The notes beneath the pieces are model-generated. The model had not been told where the DNA came from. It saw only the letters and a list, made by a program, of their open reading frames with translations, and searched no databases. A stretch of 64,000 nucleotides of DNA. Source: Muribaculaceae bacterium. Lineage in GTDB: Bacteria; Bacteroidota; Bacteroidia; Bacteroidales; Muribaculaceae. This document shows, one piece after another, positions 34,025-42,701 of the stretch. The stretch lies in contig JAIDXM010000022.1 of the NCBI GenBank assembly GCA_029058745.1, positions 1-64,000 of the forward strand, given 5' to 3'. Both the position numbers and the translations under genes were made by a program. How positions within the stretch are numbered: the stretch's first letter is position 1; every line of letters begins with the position of its first letter.

Positions 34025-37000
34025 TCAGAGCACCTTCAGGAAATCAGCCTCTATGATTCGGAGCTCGTTGTTAACCTTGTCGCCTCCCTCTGCCTTGAAG
34101 AGGTCGAGGTCGTTGGCCACAGGAGCCACAAGCTCTGTAATCTGGCCGAATCCCTCGCTTTCTGTCGCGCTCCCTTTCAGGCGTATGGTGAGCGAACCCG
34201 TCTTGACCGGTTTCAGCTTCAGATTGCAGTAGCCGAGTGAGGTCGGGGTGTTGCCTTCCCACACCATCTCGCCATTGTCGGCGGTTATCTCTATGGGATA
34301 GCTGCGGCGGCGCCAGCCGGTGAGCTTGATGTCGAGTTCATCCACCACCGTGGGTTCGGCAAACGAATACTTTATCCAGGCATTCTTGAGCGACCCGTCG
34401 TTTCTCCACTCCGACGACTCGTTGTCATCGACACTGGCGGCGGCGAGTTCCTGGTTGCATCCGGCGGTGACACTCGCCACGCGGACTGTCTTCTTCAAAT
34501 CCTTATACGACGGTGTGTCCGGGGTCTCTCCCCTCTCCAGGCTCAACGGAAGTGTGGCACGCTGCTCATAAGTGGTGAGTCCGTCTTTCACCTTCACGGC
34601 TTTCGACTTCAGTTCTATCTTCTCCTCCGGAAGCCCCTCGGCCTGCGCATATACCTTTATCACGCCGGGCTTGTCAAGACTGCGCACGAAGACTCTGTTG
34701 ACTCCACATTCCACGGGGAGTGTGGTGGAGAAGGCCATATTGTCGTCGCCCTTGGCGATGCCGCCACGCCATTCCGCAGGTCCTTCCACCCGGAAAGAGA
34801 CATTGCGGTTGTCGAGCGGACAGCGGCGTCCCTCGGAATCGACCACCTCATATTCTATCAAGGCCAAGTCGGCCCCGTCGGCCATAAGTCCGCCGGGGGC
34901 TGTCATCACCGTCATGTTAAGTCGTGCCGGGGCTCCGGCGGTGGTTAGGGTGTATTCCGAGAGGGTGTTGCCCTTCTCGTCGAGAGAGACAGCCTTCAGT
35001 GTCCCTGGCTCGTAAGCTATGGAATCGAACGTGTGGAGGAAATGGTAATCCACCTTCTCGCGCCCCACCGGCTTCCCGTTGAGAAGAAGCTCGACACGCG
35101 GAGCGTCGGAAACCACATACACCGGTTTCACAGTGCCCTTGTCGTAGTTCCAGTGACCCATGATATAAGTGCGGCTCTTTTCGGGAGTCACCCAGCCGTC
35201 CCACATCACCTGATGTGCATAATAGGAGTCTTTCGGAAGACGCATGGCGTCGCTGACGCCGCTCGTGCGGTAGTTTGACTCTCCACGGCAGTGTGTCTGC
35301 GTGTCGGAGAATATAATCTTCACGCCACCCGAGCTCACGCGGTCGCCCATACCGGGACGCTCCTGCCAATAGTCGTGCCAGCGGCGCACATGCTCCACGG
35401 CGAGCTGGTCCTGGTTGCGGTTGTAGTCGGAAGCGTCGGCGTTGCGGTAGAGGGGGCCGTCGCCACTCTTGTGATATGGGAAACTCCAGTCGTCCCAGTA
35501 ACGGCGCAGACCCTCGTCGCGGCTATATTCCATGGCCCAGACAGGCTGTCCGGCGCTCTTGTTGATATAGAGCATCTCGCCGCCATATTCCGACACCTTG
35601 CTGGCAAGCATCTCGCGGCTTCCGGCCGCGCGCCCGCCGTGGGGGTCATATTTGTCGCGTATCGCCTTCAGCTCCTGCATATGCTCGTCGGAGATTCCCT
35701 TGTTGCCCCCTTCGTAGAATATGATGCTCGGATTGTTGCGGTTGTAGATGATGGCGTCGCGCATCACCTCCGTGCGGTGTTCCCAGCGGCGTCCCGTCAC
35801 GTCTCTCTCGGAGTCGCCGGCGGGCATGGCCTGGATGAGTCCGACGCGGTCGCACGATTCCACATCCTGCTTCCAGGGGGCCACATGCATCCATCTCACG
35901 ACATTGCCTCCCGAACGCACCATCTCAAGATTTGAATAGTCGCTGAGCCATGCCGGGACACTCATCCCCACTCCGGGCCATTCATTGCTCGTGCGCTGGG
36001 CATAACCGTGCACCATCATCGTGCGGTCGTTGAGCTTGAACTGCCCGTCCTTGAACTCGGTCTTGCGGAAGCCGGTGCGGGTATCCACCGTGTCCCCCTT
36101 TTTACCATCCACCACGAGGGTTGTCTTCACGTTGTAGAGATAGCCGTAGCCCCAGCTCCAGAAATGGAGGTCGCTGAGTGGCTTGGAAGCCTTAAGCACC
36201 GTCATACCGCCGGGCTGCACAGTGGCCGACGGGGAGCTGTAGGACGCCACAACCTTTCCGTCGGCATCCGTAATCTCTACGTCGAGCGACACCTTGGCGG
36301 CTTTCTTGCTGTCGTTTTTCACTTCCGACTCCACATACACTTTCGCGCTTCTCTTCTTGATGTCGATATCCTTGGCATAGACATACACACCCGTAGTGCC
36401 AAGCGAGGAATAGAGAGGGAGTGTCTGATACACCTCTCCGGTTATATGCAGACGCACATTCTTGGGCAGTCCGCCGTAGTTGGCGTTAAAGTTCTTGTCG
36501 TTCCACTGATATACGCTTCCTGACGAACGTTCGTGATAACGCCAGTTGTTGTCTGTGCGCACGGCCACCACGTTCTCCTTGCCGGGTTTCACGTAGGGGG
36601 TGATGTCAAAGCCGAATGCCATCACACCGTTCTCGTTGAGGCCCACGTGCTCTCCGTTGACATACACGTCGGCGCCCTGACGTGCCCCCTCGAACTCTAT
36701 GAACACCTTCTTCCCTTTGGCCGATGAGGGCACCTTGAAATGCTTGCGATACCACGCTACTGTGTCGGTGAGCTGTGCAATCGGTATCTTGTATGCCTCA
36801 TCCTCGTTGAAAGCCCGGGGAAGCGTCACCTTCTTCCAGTCGCTGTCGTTGAAGGAGGGATTCTCGGCTCCTGAGGAGTCGCCGATATGGAGAAGCCAGC
36901 CTGGATTGAAGTTATACACCTCGGAAGCCTCTGCCGTCACCCACGGCGACATAGCGGCCGCGAGGGCGAGGGCGTAAATCATTCTCTCTGTTTTTTTCAT
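34025..37000 (-). CDS. GH2-family glycoside hydrolase with C-terminal F5/8-type module
   Basis: A signal peptide is followed by the GH2 sugar-binding domain (about 30-190, VWYRKHFKVP-type region and FIEFEGARQGADVYVNGEHVG), an Ig-like domain, and a TIM barrel (about 310-600). In the barrel the acid/base region reads SIIFYEGGNKGIS in place of the usual NE dipeptide, and a likely nucleophile Glu is in PVWAMEYSRDEG. Further beta domains (DUF4982-like) and a discoidin-type module (VASVTAGCNQELAAASVDDN...) follow. It is probably an exo-beta-galactosidase or related enzyme trimming rhamnogalacturonan I side chains. It is the last gene of PUL 2. The altered acid/base block marks a divergent subgroup. 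Confidence 0.85.
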   Translation of the reverse strand: MKKTERMIYALALAAAMSPWVTAEASEVYNFNPGWLLHIGDSSGAENPSFNDSDWKKVTLPRAFNEDEAYKIPIAQLTDTVAWYRKHFKVPSSAKGKKVFIEFEGARQGADVYVNGEHVGLNENGVMAFGFDITPYVKPGKENVVAVRTDNNWRYHERSSGSVYQWNDKNFNANYGGLPKNVRLHITGEVYQTLPLYSSLGTTGVYVYAKDIDIKKRSAKVYVESEVKNDSKKAAKVSLDVEITDADGKVVASYSSPSATVQPGGMTVLKASKPLSDLHFWSWGYGYLYNVKTTLVVDGKKGDTVDTRTGFRKTEFKDGQFKLNDRTMMVHGYAQRTSNEWPGVGMSVPAWLSDYSNLEMVRSGGNVVRWMHVAPWKQDVESCDRVGLIQAMPAGDSERDVTGRRWEHRTEVMRDAIIYNRNNPSIIFYEGGNKGISDEHMQELKAIRDKYDPHGGRAAGSREMLASKVSEYGGEMLYINKSAGQPVWAMEYSRDEGLRRYWDDWSFPYHKSGDGPLYRNADASDYNRNQDQLAVEHVRRWHDYWQERPGMGDRVSSGGVKIIFSDTQTHCRGESNYRTSGVSDAMRLPKDSYYAHQVMWDGWVTPEKSRTYIMGHWNYDKGTVKPVYVVSDAPRVELLLNGKPVGREKVDYHFLHTFDSIAYEPGTLKAVSLDEKGNTLSEYTLTTAGAPARLNMTVMTAPGGLMADGADLALIEYEVVDSEGRRCPLDNRNVSFRVEGPAEWRGGIAKGDDNMAFSTTLPVECGVNRVFVRSLDKPGVIKVYAQAEGLPEEKIELKSKAVKVKDGLTTYEQRATLPLSLERGETPDTPSYKDLKKTVRVASVTAGCNQELAAASVDDNESSEWRNDGSLKNAWIKYSFAEPTVVDELDIKLTGWRRRSYPIEITADNGEMVWEGNTPTSLGYCNLKLKPVKTGSLTIRLKGSATESEGFGQITELVAPVANDLDLFKAEGGDKVNNELRIIEADFLKVL

Positions 37001-37037
37001 CGCTTTGGTGTTGGTTTTATTTATGGTCTGTTTTGTT

Positions 37038-37074
37038 GAAAAGCGGATGATGTCTGTGTCATCGTCCGCTTTTC
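37038..37074. terminator. hairpin before GH2, possible attenuator
   Basis: GAAAAGCGGATGAT (37038-37051) pairs with ATCGTCCGCTTTTC (37061-37074), with one T-G pair. It lies 38 nt before the GH2 ATG and far from the esterase stop, and the T-run after it is weak. Confidence 0.5.
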
Positions 37075-37082
37075 AGTAAGTG

Positions 37083-37101
37083 CCTGTGCCGGCGGCACAG
37101 G
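37083..37101. repeat. palindrome CCTGTGCC-GGC-GGCACAGG
   Basis: An 8-bp perfect stem with a 3-nt loop, the same geometry as the REP copies elsewhere but a different stem sequence. Confidence 0.55.
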
Positions 37102-37310
37102 GAGGAAGTCGTGATAAGGAAGTTGTCGGGGAGAAAGGTATTTCTTTAGTTATGGATTAACAGTTAAAAGTTATGGATTAATTTAAACTCGGACTAAGGT
37201 CTTTCAAATCATGAAAACTAACTTCCACTATAACAACTAATTCATTATCTTTATCAGCATCAGGGACTGACGGGATATTCCTGCCTCCCCGGATGCCTTG
37301 AACCTAAAAA

Positions 37311-40121
37311 TCAGTTTCCGTAGGGTTTTTGGAAATCAATCACCGCCGAATCCCTCCAGTAGAAACTCTCGGGAGAATCGGGGGTGGAGGGTGAATAACC
37401 GGAGAAATTCACCACATGTCCCCATAGTTCCGGCACCTGCGTCCTGATTCCCTCCAGCACACACTTGGCCACCTGGGATGCCCCGAAGGTATTGAAGTGG
37501 GTGTTGTCGGCAAGGGCCTTCTCCTGGCCGGGATATGTCCCGGCGGGATAGTGCACGAATGCCTTCTTCGACCCTTCCACGCCCATGGCTCCGTAGAGTG
37601 TGCGTGTCATCGCGTCAAGGTCAATGAGGGGCACATTCTCGCGGCGGGCCACTTCCTTCATGGCGGCGGGATAGTCGCCGTGGGTGTCGCGCAGGGTGCC
37701 GTCTTTCTCGAAATGACGGCGGGCCGTAGGTGTGAGCAACACCGGGTTGAGTCCGGCGGCGCGGGCACGGTCAATCATTGTCTTCAGGTTGTGGGTATAG
37801 TTATACCATGCTCCCGAACCCGGGGCCTTGTCTTTCTCGTCGTTGTGGCCGAACTCTATGAACACCCAGTCACCGGGCTTCGCCATCGACATCACCTTGT
37901 CGAATCTCTTCGTGGCCAGGAATGAGGAGGTGCGTTCTCCGCTCTCGGCATTGTTGGCCACGGAGATTGTCTCGTCGAAATATGCCGGGATAATCTGTCC
38001 CCAGCTTGCCCAGGGCTCGCCGGTCTGGTCCACCACCGTGCTGTCGCCGCAGAAGAAGAGTGTGGTGACACTGTCGTTCTCCTCCACCGGAACGATGGTG
38101 ACGCTTTCCACTGCCGGAGCCTCTCCGGTGAATTCAAACGTCAGCTTGTCATCCCAGGTAGGGGTACCCACCTCGCGGGGATTGATTCTCACGGAGTCCT
38201 TGAGGTTGATGCCCCGGCTGCGCTTGTTGACAATGAAGGAACGCTCTTCGAACTTCCCTTTCTTCGTGTCAACGCGGTCGAGCATGAGACGGCGGCTCTC
38301 CGCCCTCACCACTGTAGAGCCTTTACGCTTCTTGTCGCCGAACCTGACAGTAACCTTATAGTTGCCGTCGGGCACCCTAACGGAGAAGAAATAAGGTTTG
38401 GAGCCGTCCTTCGAGGGCGCGGTCTTGTAGTCGTAGCCATAACCGTCAAACTCATTGTAGGCCGGCACAGTCGCGTCGAGCTTGTAGCTGTATTCCACAG
38501 GCTTAAGATAATCCTTGAGCTTGCAGTCGGTGCCCCGGAGTCCCTCGGCGATGCTTGCCGCGTTGAGACGCGCACCCTTCAGTGAAGTGTGGGTATGGTC
38601 GTTCTTATAATATTCGGGAGTCTTCTCAGGGCCGATGGCCTGGAATTTCTTCCCGGAGATGGCGTTGAGGTCGATATAGTAGGCCCCGGCCTGCTGCGCG
38701 GCCTGGCGAGCCCAGAGTCCGTAGCTGTTGGCGTTGCTCTCTATCTTCCCCTTCTCCCATTTGTTGCGGGGAGTGTGGCTGAGCACGATTGGAATGGCCC
38801 CTTTCTCCTTGCAGTCCATGATGAACTTGCGGATATACCATCCGTAGGTGTAGATTACCTGGTTCTTCCCTGTGGCCTCCATCTTGAACACCTTGCTTTC
38901 CGGGCCGGCCCCGTGGAGCTCGCCGCGTGCCTTCCCGGTGTTGATGTCGCCTCCGTCGTTGTGGCCGAACTGCATGATTACGTAGTCGCCGGGCTGGAGC
39001 GCGTTATATACCTTGTCCCAACGCCCTTCGTCGAGGAATGTGCGTGCGCTTCTTCCGGCCATGGCATGATTCTCCACGGAGATGCTGTCGAGATTGAAGA
39101 GTTCGGCAATCACGCTGCCCCATCCCCACATGCTGTCGCCGTTGTCCTTGTTCTTGACGGTGCTGTCGCCGATTGTGAAGAGCACTGGCTGTCCCGGCTT
39201 ACGCGATGAACCGGTCTCGGTATCCACCGGGGCGGGGAGGAGATAGTCTTTCAGCTCCACACCCTCAAGGCCGCGCAGTCCCTCCACAGCCGATTCCGCG
39301 TTGACACGGGCGCCAAATGCAGAAGTGTGTATGCGGTCGATATAGAACATCGTCTTGACTTTCTCTTTGCCGAATTTCTCAAACTTGGTGGCGGTGATGT
39401 CGTTCAGGTCAACAAACGGCACGTTCTCGGCCTCTGCCACCTGCTTTGCCCAAAGTCCGAAAGTCTTGTTGACGCGGGTCACTATGGTGCTGTCCTTATC
39501 CACCCAAGCGTTTCTCGGAGTCAGGGAGAAGAGGATTGGCTTGCCGCCACGGGCTTTCACCTCGCGCACGTAACGGCGCATGTATTCCCCGTAGGTATAT
39601 ACGGTGTCGGGTTTTCCGGTCTCCTTGATGGTTACGGCCAGGGTCTCCTTGCCGATTCCGGGTATAGAGGCGCGTGCGCGTCCGCTGTCGTATGGGCCGT
39701 TGTCGTTGTGGCCAAGCTCGATTATCACCCAGTCGCCGGGACGGATACCCTCGAGGACATCCTTCCAGAGCACGTTGTAGAACGTGCGGCTGCTCATCCC
39801 TCCGAGGGCATGGTTCTCAACCGTGATTTTATCCTGGTCAAAGTATTCGGGCATGAAGTACCCCCACCCCCATTGACCGTTGTCGCCGTTGCCGAGAGTG
39901 CCGGTTCTCATCGTGGAATTACCCACAAGGAAAAGCACAGGGTTGTTACCCTTACGTGTGGAACCCGAAATCGGGCGCACGGTACGTGCCTTGTTGAGGC
40001 TGTCAAGCGTATTGTCAATCACGCCGTTGACATCCTCCATCGGAGAAGCGATTTTCTCCTGGCTCCACGCCGCCGGCATTGAGATGGCCATGGAAGCCAA
40101 TAGTATGGAGATTTTTTTCAT
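37311..40121 (-). CDS. triple-SGNH rhamnogalacturonan acetylesterase-type protein (CE12-like)
   Basis: A signal peptide (1-20) is followed by three SGNH hydrolase domains. Domain 1 (about 60-290) has VGNSTMRTG, ELGHND and DRIHTS; domain 2 (about 310-540) has IGDSTVKN, FGHND and DHTHTS; domain 3 (about 690-900) has CGDSTVVDQ, FGHND and DNTHFN. A beta-sandwich (about 550-680, GNYKVTVRFGD) separates domains 2 and 3. Each keeps the catalytic Ser and the DxxH dyad; domain 1 has GNS where GDS is usual. Such enzymes remove acetyl groups from rhamnogalacturonan so the lyases can act. Three active-looking domains in one 936-residue chain are unusual. Heptamer repeats directly precede the ATG. Confidence 0.88.
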   Translation of the reverse strand: MKKISILLASMAISMPAAWSQEKIASPMEDVNGVIDNTLDSLNKARTVRPISGSTRKGNNPVLFLVGNSTMRTGTLGNGDNGQWGWGYFMPEYFDQDKITVENHALGGMSSRTFYNVLWKDVLEGIRPGDWVIIELGHNDNGPYDSGRARASIPGIGKETLAVTIKETGKPDTVYTYGEYMRRYVREVKARGGKPILFSLTPRNAWVDKDSTIVTRVNKTFGLWAKQVAEAENVPFVDLNDITATKFEKFGKEKVKTMFYIDRIHTSAFGARVNAESAVEGLRGLEGVELKDYLLPAPVDTETGSSRKPGQPVLFTIGDSTVKNKDNGDSMWGWGSVIAELFNLDSISVENHAMAGRSARTFLDEGRWDKVYNALQPGDYVIMQFGHNDGGDINTGKARGELHGAGPESKVFKMEATGKNQVIYTYGWYIRKFIMDCKEKGAIPIVLSHTPRNKWEKGKIESNANSYGLWARQAAQQAGAYYIDLNAISGKKFQAIGPEKTPEYYKNDHTHTSLKGARLNAASIAEGLRGTDCKLKDYLKPVEYSYKLDATVPAYNEFDGYGYDYKTAPSKDGSKPYFFSVRVPDGNYKVTVRFGDKKRKGSTVVRAESRRLMLDRVDTKKGKFEERSFIVNKRSRGINLKDSVRINPREVGTPTWDDKLTFEFTGEAPAVESVTIVPVEENDSVTTLFFCGDSTVVDQTGEPWASWGQIIPAYFDETISVANNAESGERTSSFLATKRFDKVMSMAKPGDWVFIEFGHNDEKDKAPGSGAWYNYTHNLKTMIDRARAAGLNPVLLTPTARRHFEKDGTLRDTHGDYPAAMKEVARRENVPLIDLDAMTRTLYGAMGVEGSKKAFVHYPAGTYPGQEKALADNTHFNTFGASQVAKCVLEGIRTQVPELWGHVVNFSGYSPSTPDSPESFYWRDSAVIDFQKPYGN

Positions 40122-40160
40122 TAGTTGTTAGTTGTTAGTTAGTTGTTAGCCGTTAGTTGG
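40122..40160. repeat. heptamer repeats directly upstream of the esterase start
   Basis: TAGTTGT units on the + strand (AACAACT-type on the - strand) occur in tandem from the base next to the ATG. They are related to the arrays at 11551 and 17426 but lie in the opposite orientation. Confidence 0.75.
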
Positions 40161-40168
40161 ATATAGGG

Positions 40169-40185
40169 ACATGCCTTTGGCATGT
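40169..40185 (+). repeat. REP palindrome copy, ACATGCC-TTT-GGCATGT
   Basis: Preceded by ATAGGG and followed by TGAATCG, the same context as the next copy. Confidence 0.8.
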
Positions 40186-40244
40186 TGAATCGCATTCTGT
40201 AGAATCGCTCAGATTTCCTACGTGCTTTCTATAAATGCTCTCCT

Positions 40245-40274
40245 GTAGGGACATGCCTTTGGCATGTTGAATCG
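40245..40274 (+). repeat. REP palindrome copy with 5' GTAG
   Basis: GTAGGG is followed by ACATGCC-TTT-GGCATGT (40251-40267) and TGAATCG. The 5' GTAG tetranucleotide is a hallmark of REPs mobilised by RAYT transposases. Confidence 0.85.
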
Positions 40275-40355
40275 GGCCTACTGTGGGATTTCCTATATGC
40301 TCTTCAATCTGTATTCAAGCAGAAGAAGACTGTAATCATTCGGCAACCCACTCCT

Positions 40356-40378
40356 ACATGCCAAAGGCATGTCCCTAC
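40356..40378 (-). repeat. REP palindrome copy, inverted
   Basis: ACATGCC-AAA-GGCATGT followed by CCCTAC is the reverse complement of GTAGGG-ACATGCC-TTT-GGCATGT. With the two direct copies it forms a mosaic pair. Confidence 0.85.
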
Positions 40379-40465
40379 ATTTATAGTCTGTAAACGCTTT
40401 CGTGATTCATCATGTCATGGCATCGGTTCTATCCTGACGCGCCACTGATGACCAATCCAAAAACC

Positions 40466-42361
40466 TTATTTAATCACTGTACCACGGAACTTGGTACCCT
40501 TCTTGAGGTCGGGACCGAAATAGAACCCGGCCTCGGCAGGCTGGTTGTAACCGATATTCTCATTGGCTACGCTCGTGCGATAGACGGGATCCTCCATGAA
40601 TGTGTGGAACCTGTAGTCTGTCGGGGCAGTAGTCACATAAATACGGAGATTGTTGCTGTCGTTGGTGCGCATCAGAACTTCCTCGCGCCAGTCGCCCAGG
40701 ATGTCGGCATGCAGACAGGGATTGGCTTTTGTGCCGTTGTTCCACATCGTGCCCTCGAATTCGGCGATTACGTCGCAGCCGCCGGTCTCGGGATTATACT
40801 TGAACACCTTGTTCTTGTCGAGAAGTTCACGGAGAAGGTCGCCGTCCCACCACACGGCCATGTTGACAGGCACTCCGGCGGCAACCTCGCTCTTGAATTC
40901 CATCTTCGGGGAAATCAGATTACCCTTGAAGTCCCTTACGCCTCCGGAATTGGGCGACCATACCTCCACACCCTCATGATTGGGATCGATGTCGGCGGCC
41001 ATGCAGCGGCCTATGTCCTTGTTGCTCTTGAACTGGAAGAGAACCTCTCCTGTGGCGGCGTCGCGCATTGAGGAACCGTCAATCTTATTCTCATGGCAGC
41101 ACCACACATAATATTTCTCATTGTTGACATCGGAGATGAGATGTATGGCGTCGCCATGATACATCCCGGTAGAGTAGAGACCCTTTCCGTCATGGTCAAC
41201 GGTCATCTGCCCGTAGATAATCTCGTCGCATCCGTCGCCATCGACATCGGCCACGCGCAGGTTATGGTTCCCCTGTCCGGCATATTTCCCATTGCCGGGG
41301 TCATTGCTGTCGAACACCCAACGCACCTTCAGGTCTTTGCCGTCCCAGTCGTAGGCGGCGAGCACGCTGCGGGTGTAGTAGCCACGACACATCACCGCAG
41401 AAGGTTTCACCCCGTCGAGATATGCGACGGCAGCCAAGAAGCGATCGGAACGGTTGGCATAGCTGTCGCCCCAATCCTTGAGTTCCCCTCGCGGAGGGAT
41501 ATAGTCGGCAGTGGCCATCGCGGCTCCTGTCTTGCCATTGAAGACGGTGACATACTCCGGCCCGGAAACCACACGACCCTTCATGTTGCGGAAGTCGGCA
41601 CGACGGTCGCCGATTATCTTCCCGGTGCCGTCCTGAGTGCCGTCGGCGGTCTTGCAAATCAGCTCCGCGCATCCGTCGCCGTCGAAGTCAGCCACGAGGA
41701 ACTGTGTGTAGTGCGCCCCGGAACGGATGTTCTCACCGAGGTCTATTCTCCACAGGCGTGTGCCGTCGAGCTTGTAGCAATCGATAAGAGTGGGTCCGGT
41801 GAATCCGTCATGAGCGTTGTCGTGAGAGTTCGTGGGATCCCATTTCAGGAATATCTCATACTGGCCGTCGCCATCCACGTCTCCCACCGACGCGTCGTTG
41901 GCCGTATAGAAATACTCCTTGCCGAACGGGTCAACACCGAGAGCCGGCTTGTCGAGAGGGATATTGACATATCCGAGAGGCGCGTTCTCCGGGAGTGTGA
42001 ACTCGCCCGACGATTTCCCCTTGGATGCCTTCACCTCATATTTCGCGGCCTTGGAGCCCTTATAATTGTCTTTGAAGAAAGTGACGTCCTTGATTGGTGA
42101 CTTGTTGACCTTCTTGCCATCACGATAAACGTCGAACGTCTGGTTTTCCGGATCGGATGAGAGGTAGCGCCACGACACCATCACTGTCTCCGGATTCTCT
42201 CTGAGAGCCACAACTCCCCTGTCGAGTTTCTCCATCTGAATCTTGGAGAAATCATACTTACCCTGCGAATACACGGGCGCTGACGCGAGGGCCATCATCG
42301 ACACCGCCGCGCAGAGTCCGCGCACGGAGAAAAGCCCCTTTATCACTCTTGAATCTGTCAT
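40466..42361 (-). CDS. PL11 rhamnogalacturonan lyase
   Basis: An N-terminal signal region ends near residue 33 (SAPVYSQ). A fibronectin-like N-domain starts at MEKLDRGVVALRENPETVMVSWR. An eight-bladed beta-propeller follows with calcium-binding loops DVDGDGQYE, DFDGDGCAE and DVDGDGCDE, plus blocks SHDNAHDGFTGPTLIDCYKLDG and LGDWREEVLMRTNDSNNLRIY. PL11 enzymes cleave the alternating GalA-Rha backbone of rhamnogalacturonan I by beta-elimination. The 631-residue length is typical. Its own promoter and a 5' UTR hairpin lie upstream. It is the compact counterpart of the larger neighbouring PL11 protein. Confidence 0.93.
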   Translation of the reverse strand: MTDSRVIKGLFSVRGLCAAVSMMALASAPVYSQGKYDFSKIQMEKLDRGVVALRENPETVMVSWRYLSSDPENQTFDVYRDGKKVNKSPIKDVTFFKDNYKGSKAAKYEVKASKGKSSGEFTLPENAPLGYVNIPLDKPALGVDPFGKEYFYTANDASVGDVDGDGQYEIFLKWDPTNSHDNAHDGFTGPTLIDCYKLDGTRLWRIDLGENIRSGAHYTQFLVADFDGDGCAELICKTADGTQDGTGKIIGDRRADFRNMKGRVVSGPEYVTVFNGKTGAAMATADYIPPRGELKDWGDSYANRSDRFLAAVAYLDGVKPSAVMCRGYYTRSVLAAYDWDGKDLKVRWVFDSNDPGNGKYAGQGNHNLRVADVDGDGCDEIIYGQMTVDHDGKGLYSTGMYHGDAIHLISDVNNEKYYVWCCHENKIDGSSMRDAATGEVLFQFKSNKDIGRCMAADIDPNHEGVEVWSPNSGGVRDFKGNLISPKMEFKSEVAAGVPVNMAVWWDGDLLRELLDKNKVFKYNPETGGCDVIAEFEGTMWNNGTKANPCLHADILGDWREEVLMRTNDSNNLRIYVTTAPTDYRFHTFMEDPVYRTSVANENIGYNQPAEAGFYFGPDLKKGTKFRGTVIK

Positions 42362-42410
42362 CTTATGTATAAGGTTGGTTTGATTTTCGGTTTTGTGAGT
42401 TTTATGGAAT

Positions 42411-42435
42411 CGGCATGTCGGAATCTCACATGCCG
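42411..42435 (-). repeat. hairpin in the PL11 5' UTR
   Basis: CGGCATGT (42411-42418) pairs with ACATGCCG (42428-42435) across a 9-nt loop, about 50 nt before the ATG. The stem is the REP stem read inside out, so it may be a degenerate REP or a translational control element. Confidence 0.5.
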
Positions 42436-42455
42436 CGTTGATTTCGTTCCGAACG

Positions 42456-42488
42456 CAAAATTATAAAAAACTCTCCTTTTATTCCAAA
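42456..42488 (-). promoter_or_regulatory. promoter of the compact PL11 gene
   Basis: In - strand reading TTTG, a 21-nt spacer and TAATTTTG match the Bacteroidales consensus exactly in both boxes. The predicted 5' UTR is about 88 nt. Confidence 0.75.
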
Positions 42489-42647
42489 GATTTTCATTCA
42501 TAAATAATTGAACATATGTCAAATTTCTTCATTTTTCTGTCATGGTATCTGATATGCAATATCTCTCCATACTTTTTGACAGATTTGGCAGGAGAATGAC
42601 TGATTTCTCCACGTCCTGGCATCATGCGACGACATGCCTGAATGAAA

Positions 42648-42679
42648 GGGGCGGCATCCCACATGTGGAATGCCGCCCC
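42648..42679. terminator. terminator of the PL11-repeat fusion gene
   Basis: GGGGCGGCAT (42648-42657) pairs with ATGCCGCCCC (42670-42679), with further CC/GG pairing inside. In - strand direction CTTTCATTC follows. It lies 23 bp after the stop. Confidence 0.85.
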
Positions 42680-42701
42680 AAGCATGACATATTGCGTAAC
42701 G

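Larger units (their letters stand above)
37001..37310. other. intergenic region between the SGNH esterase and GH2
   Basis: These 310 bp contain no gene. They hold a 14-bp hairpin (37038-37074) and a palindrome (37083-37101), then AT-rich sequence with a repeated GTTATGGATTAA stretch near 37150 and 37170. No clear promoter was found. Confidence 0.6.
40122..40465. other. repeat-rich intergenic region between PL11 and the esterase
   Basis: No gene is seen in 344 bp. The region consists of a heptamer array, two direct REP palindromes and one inverted copy with short spacers, arranged like a BIME. No matching promoter for the esterase was found, so it may be transcribed from the PL11 promoter. 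Confidence 0.65.
42362..42701. other. intergenic region between the two PL11 genes
   Basis: These 340 bp hold a 5' UTR hairpin (42411-42435), a promoter (42456-42488), AT-rich sequence and the terminator of the upstream PL11 gene (42648-42679). No gene was found. Confidence 0.7.

Noticed and set aside
41093-42100. 335-aa + strand ORF antisense to PL11
   Set aside because: Shadow of the PL11 calcium-loop codons; no family features.
42494-42685. 63-aa - strand ORF between the PL11 genes
   Set aside because: It spans the terminator hairpin and the promoter; no coding features.
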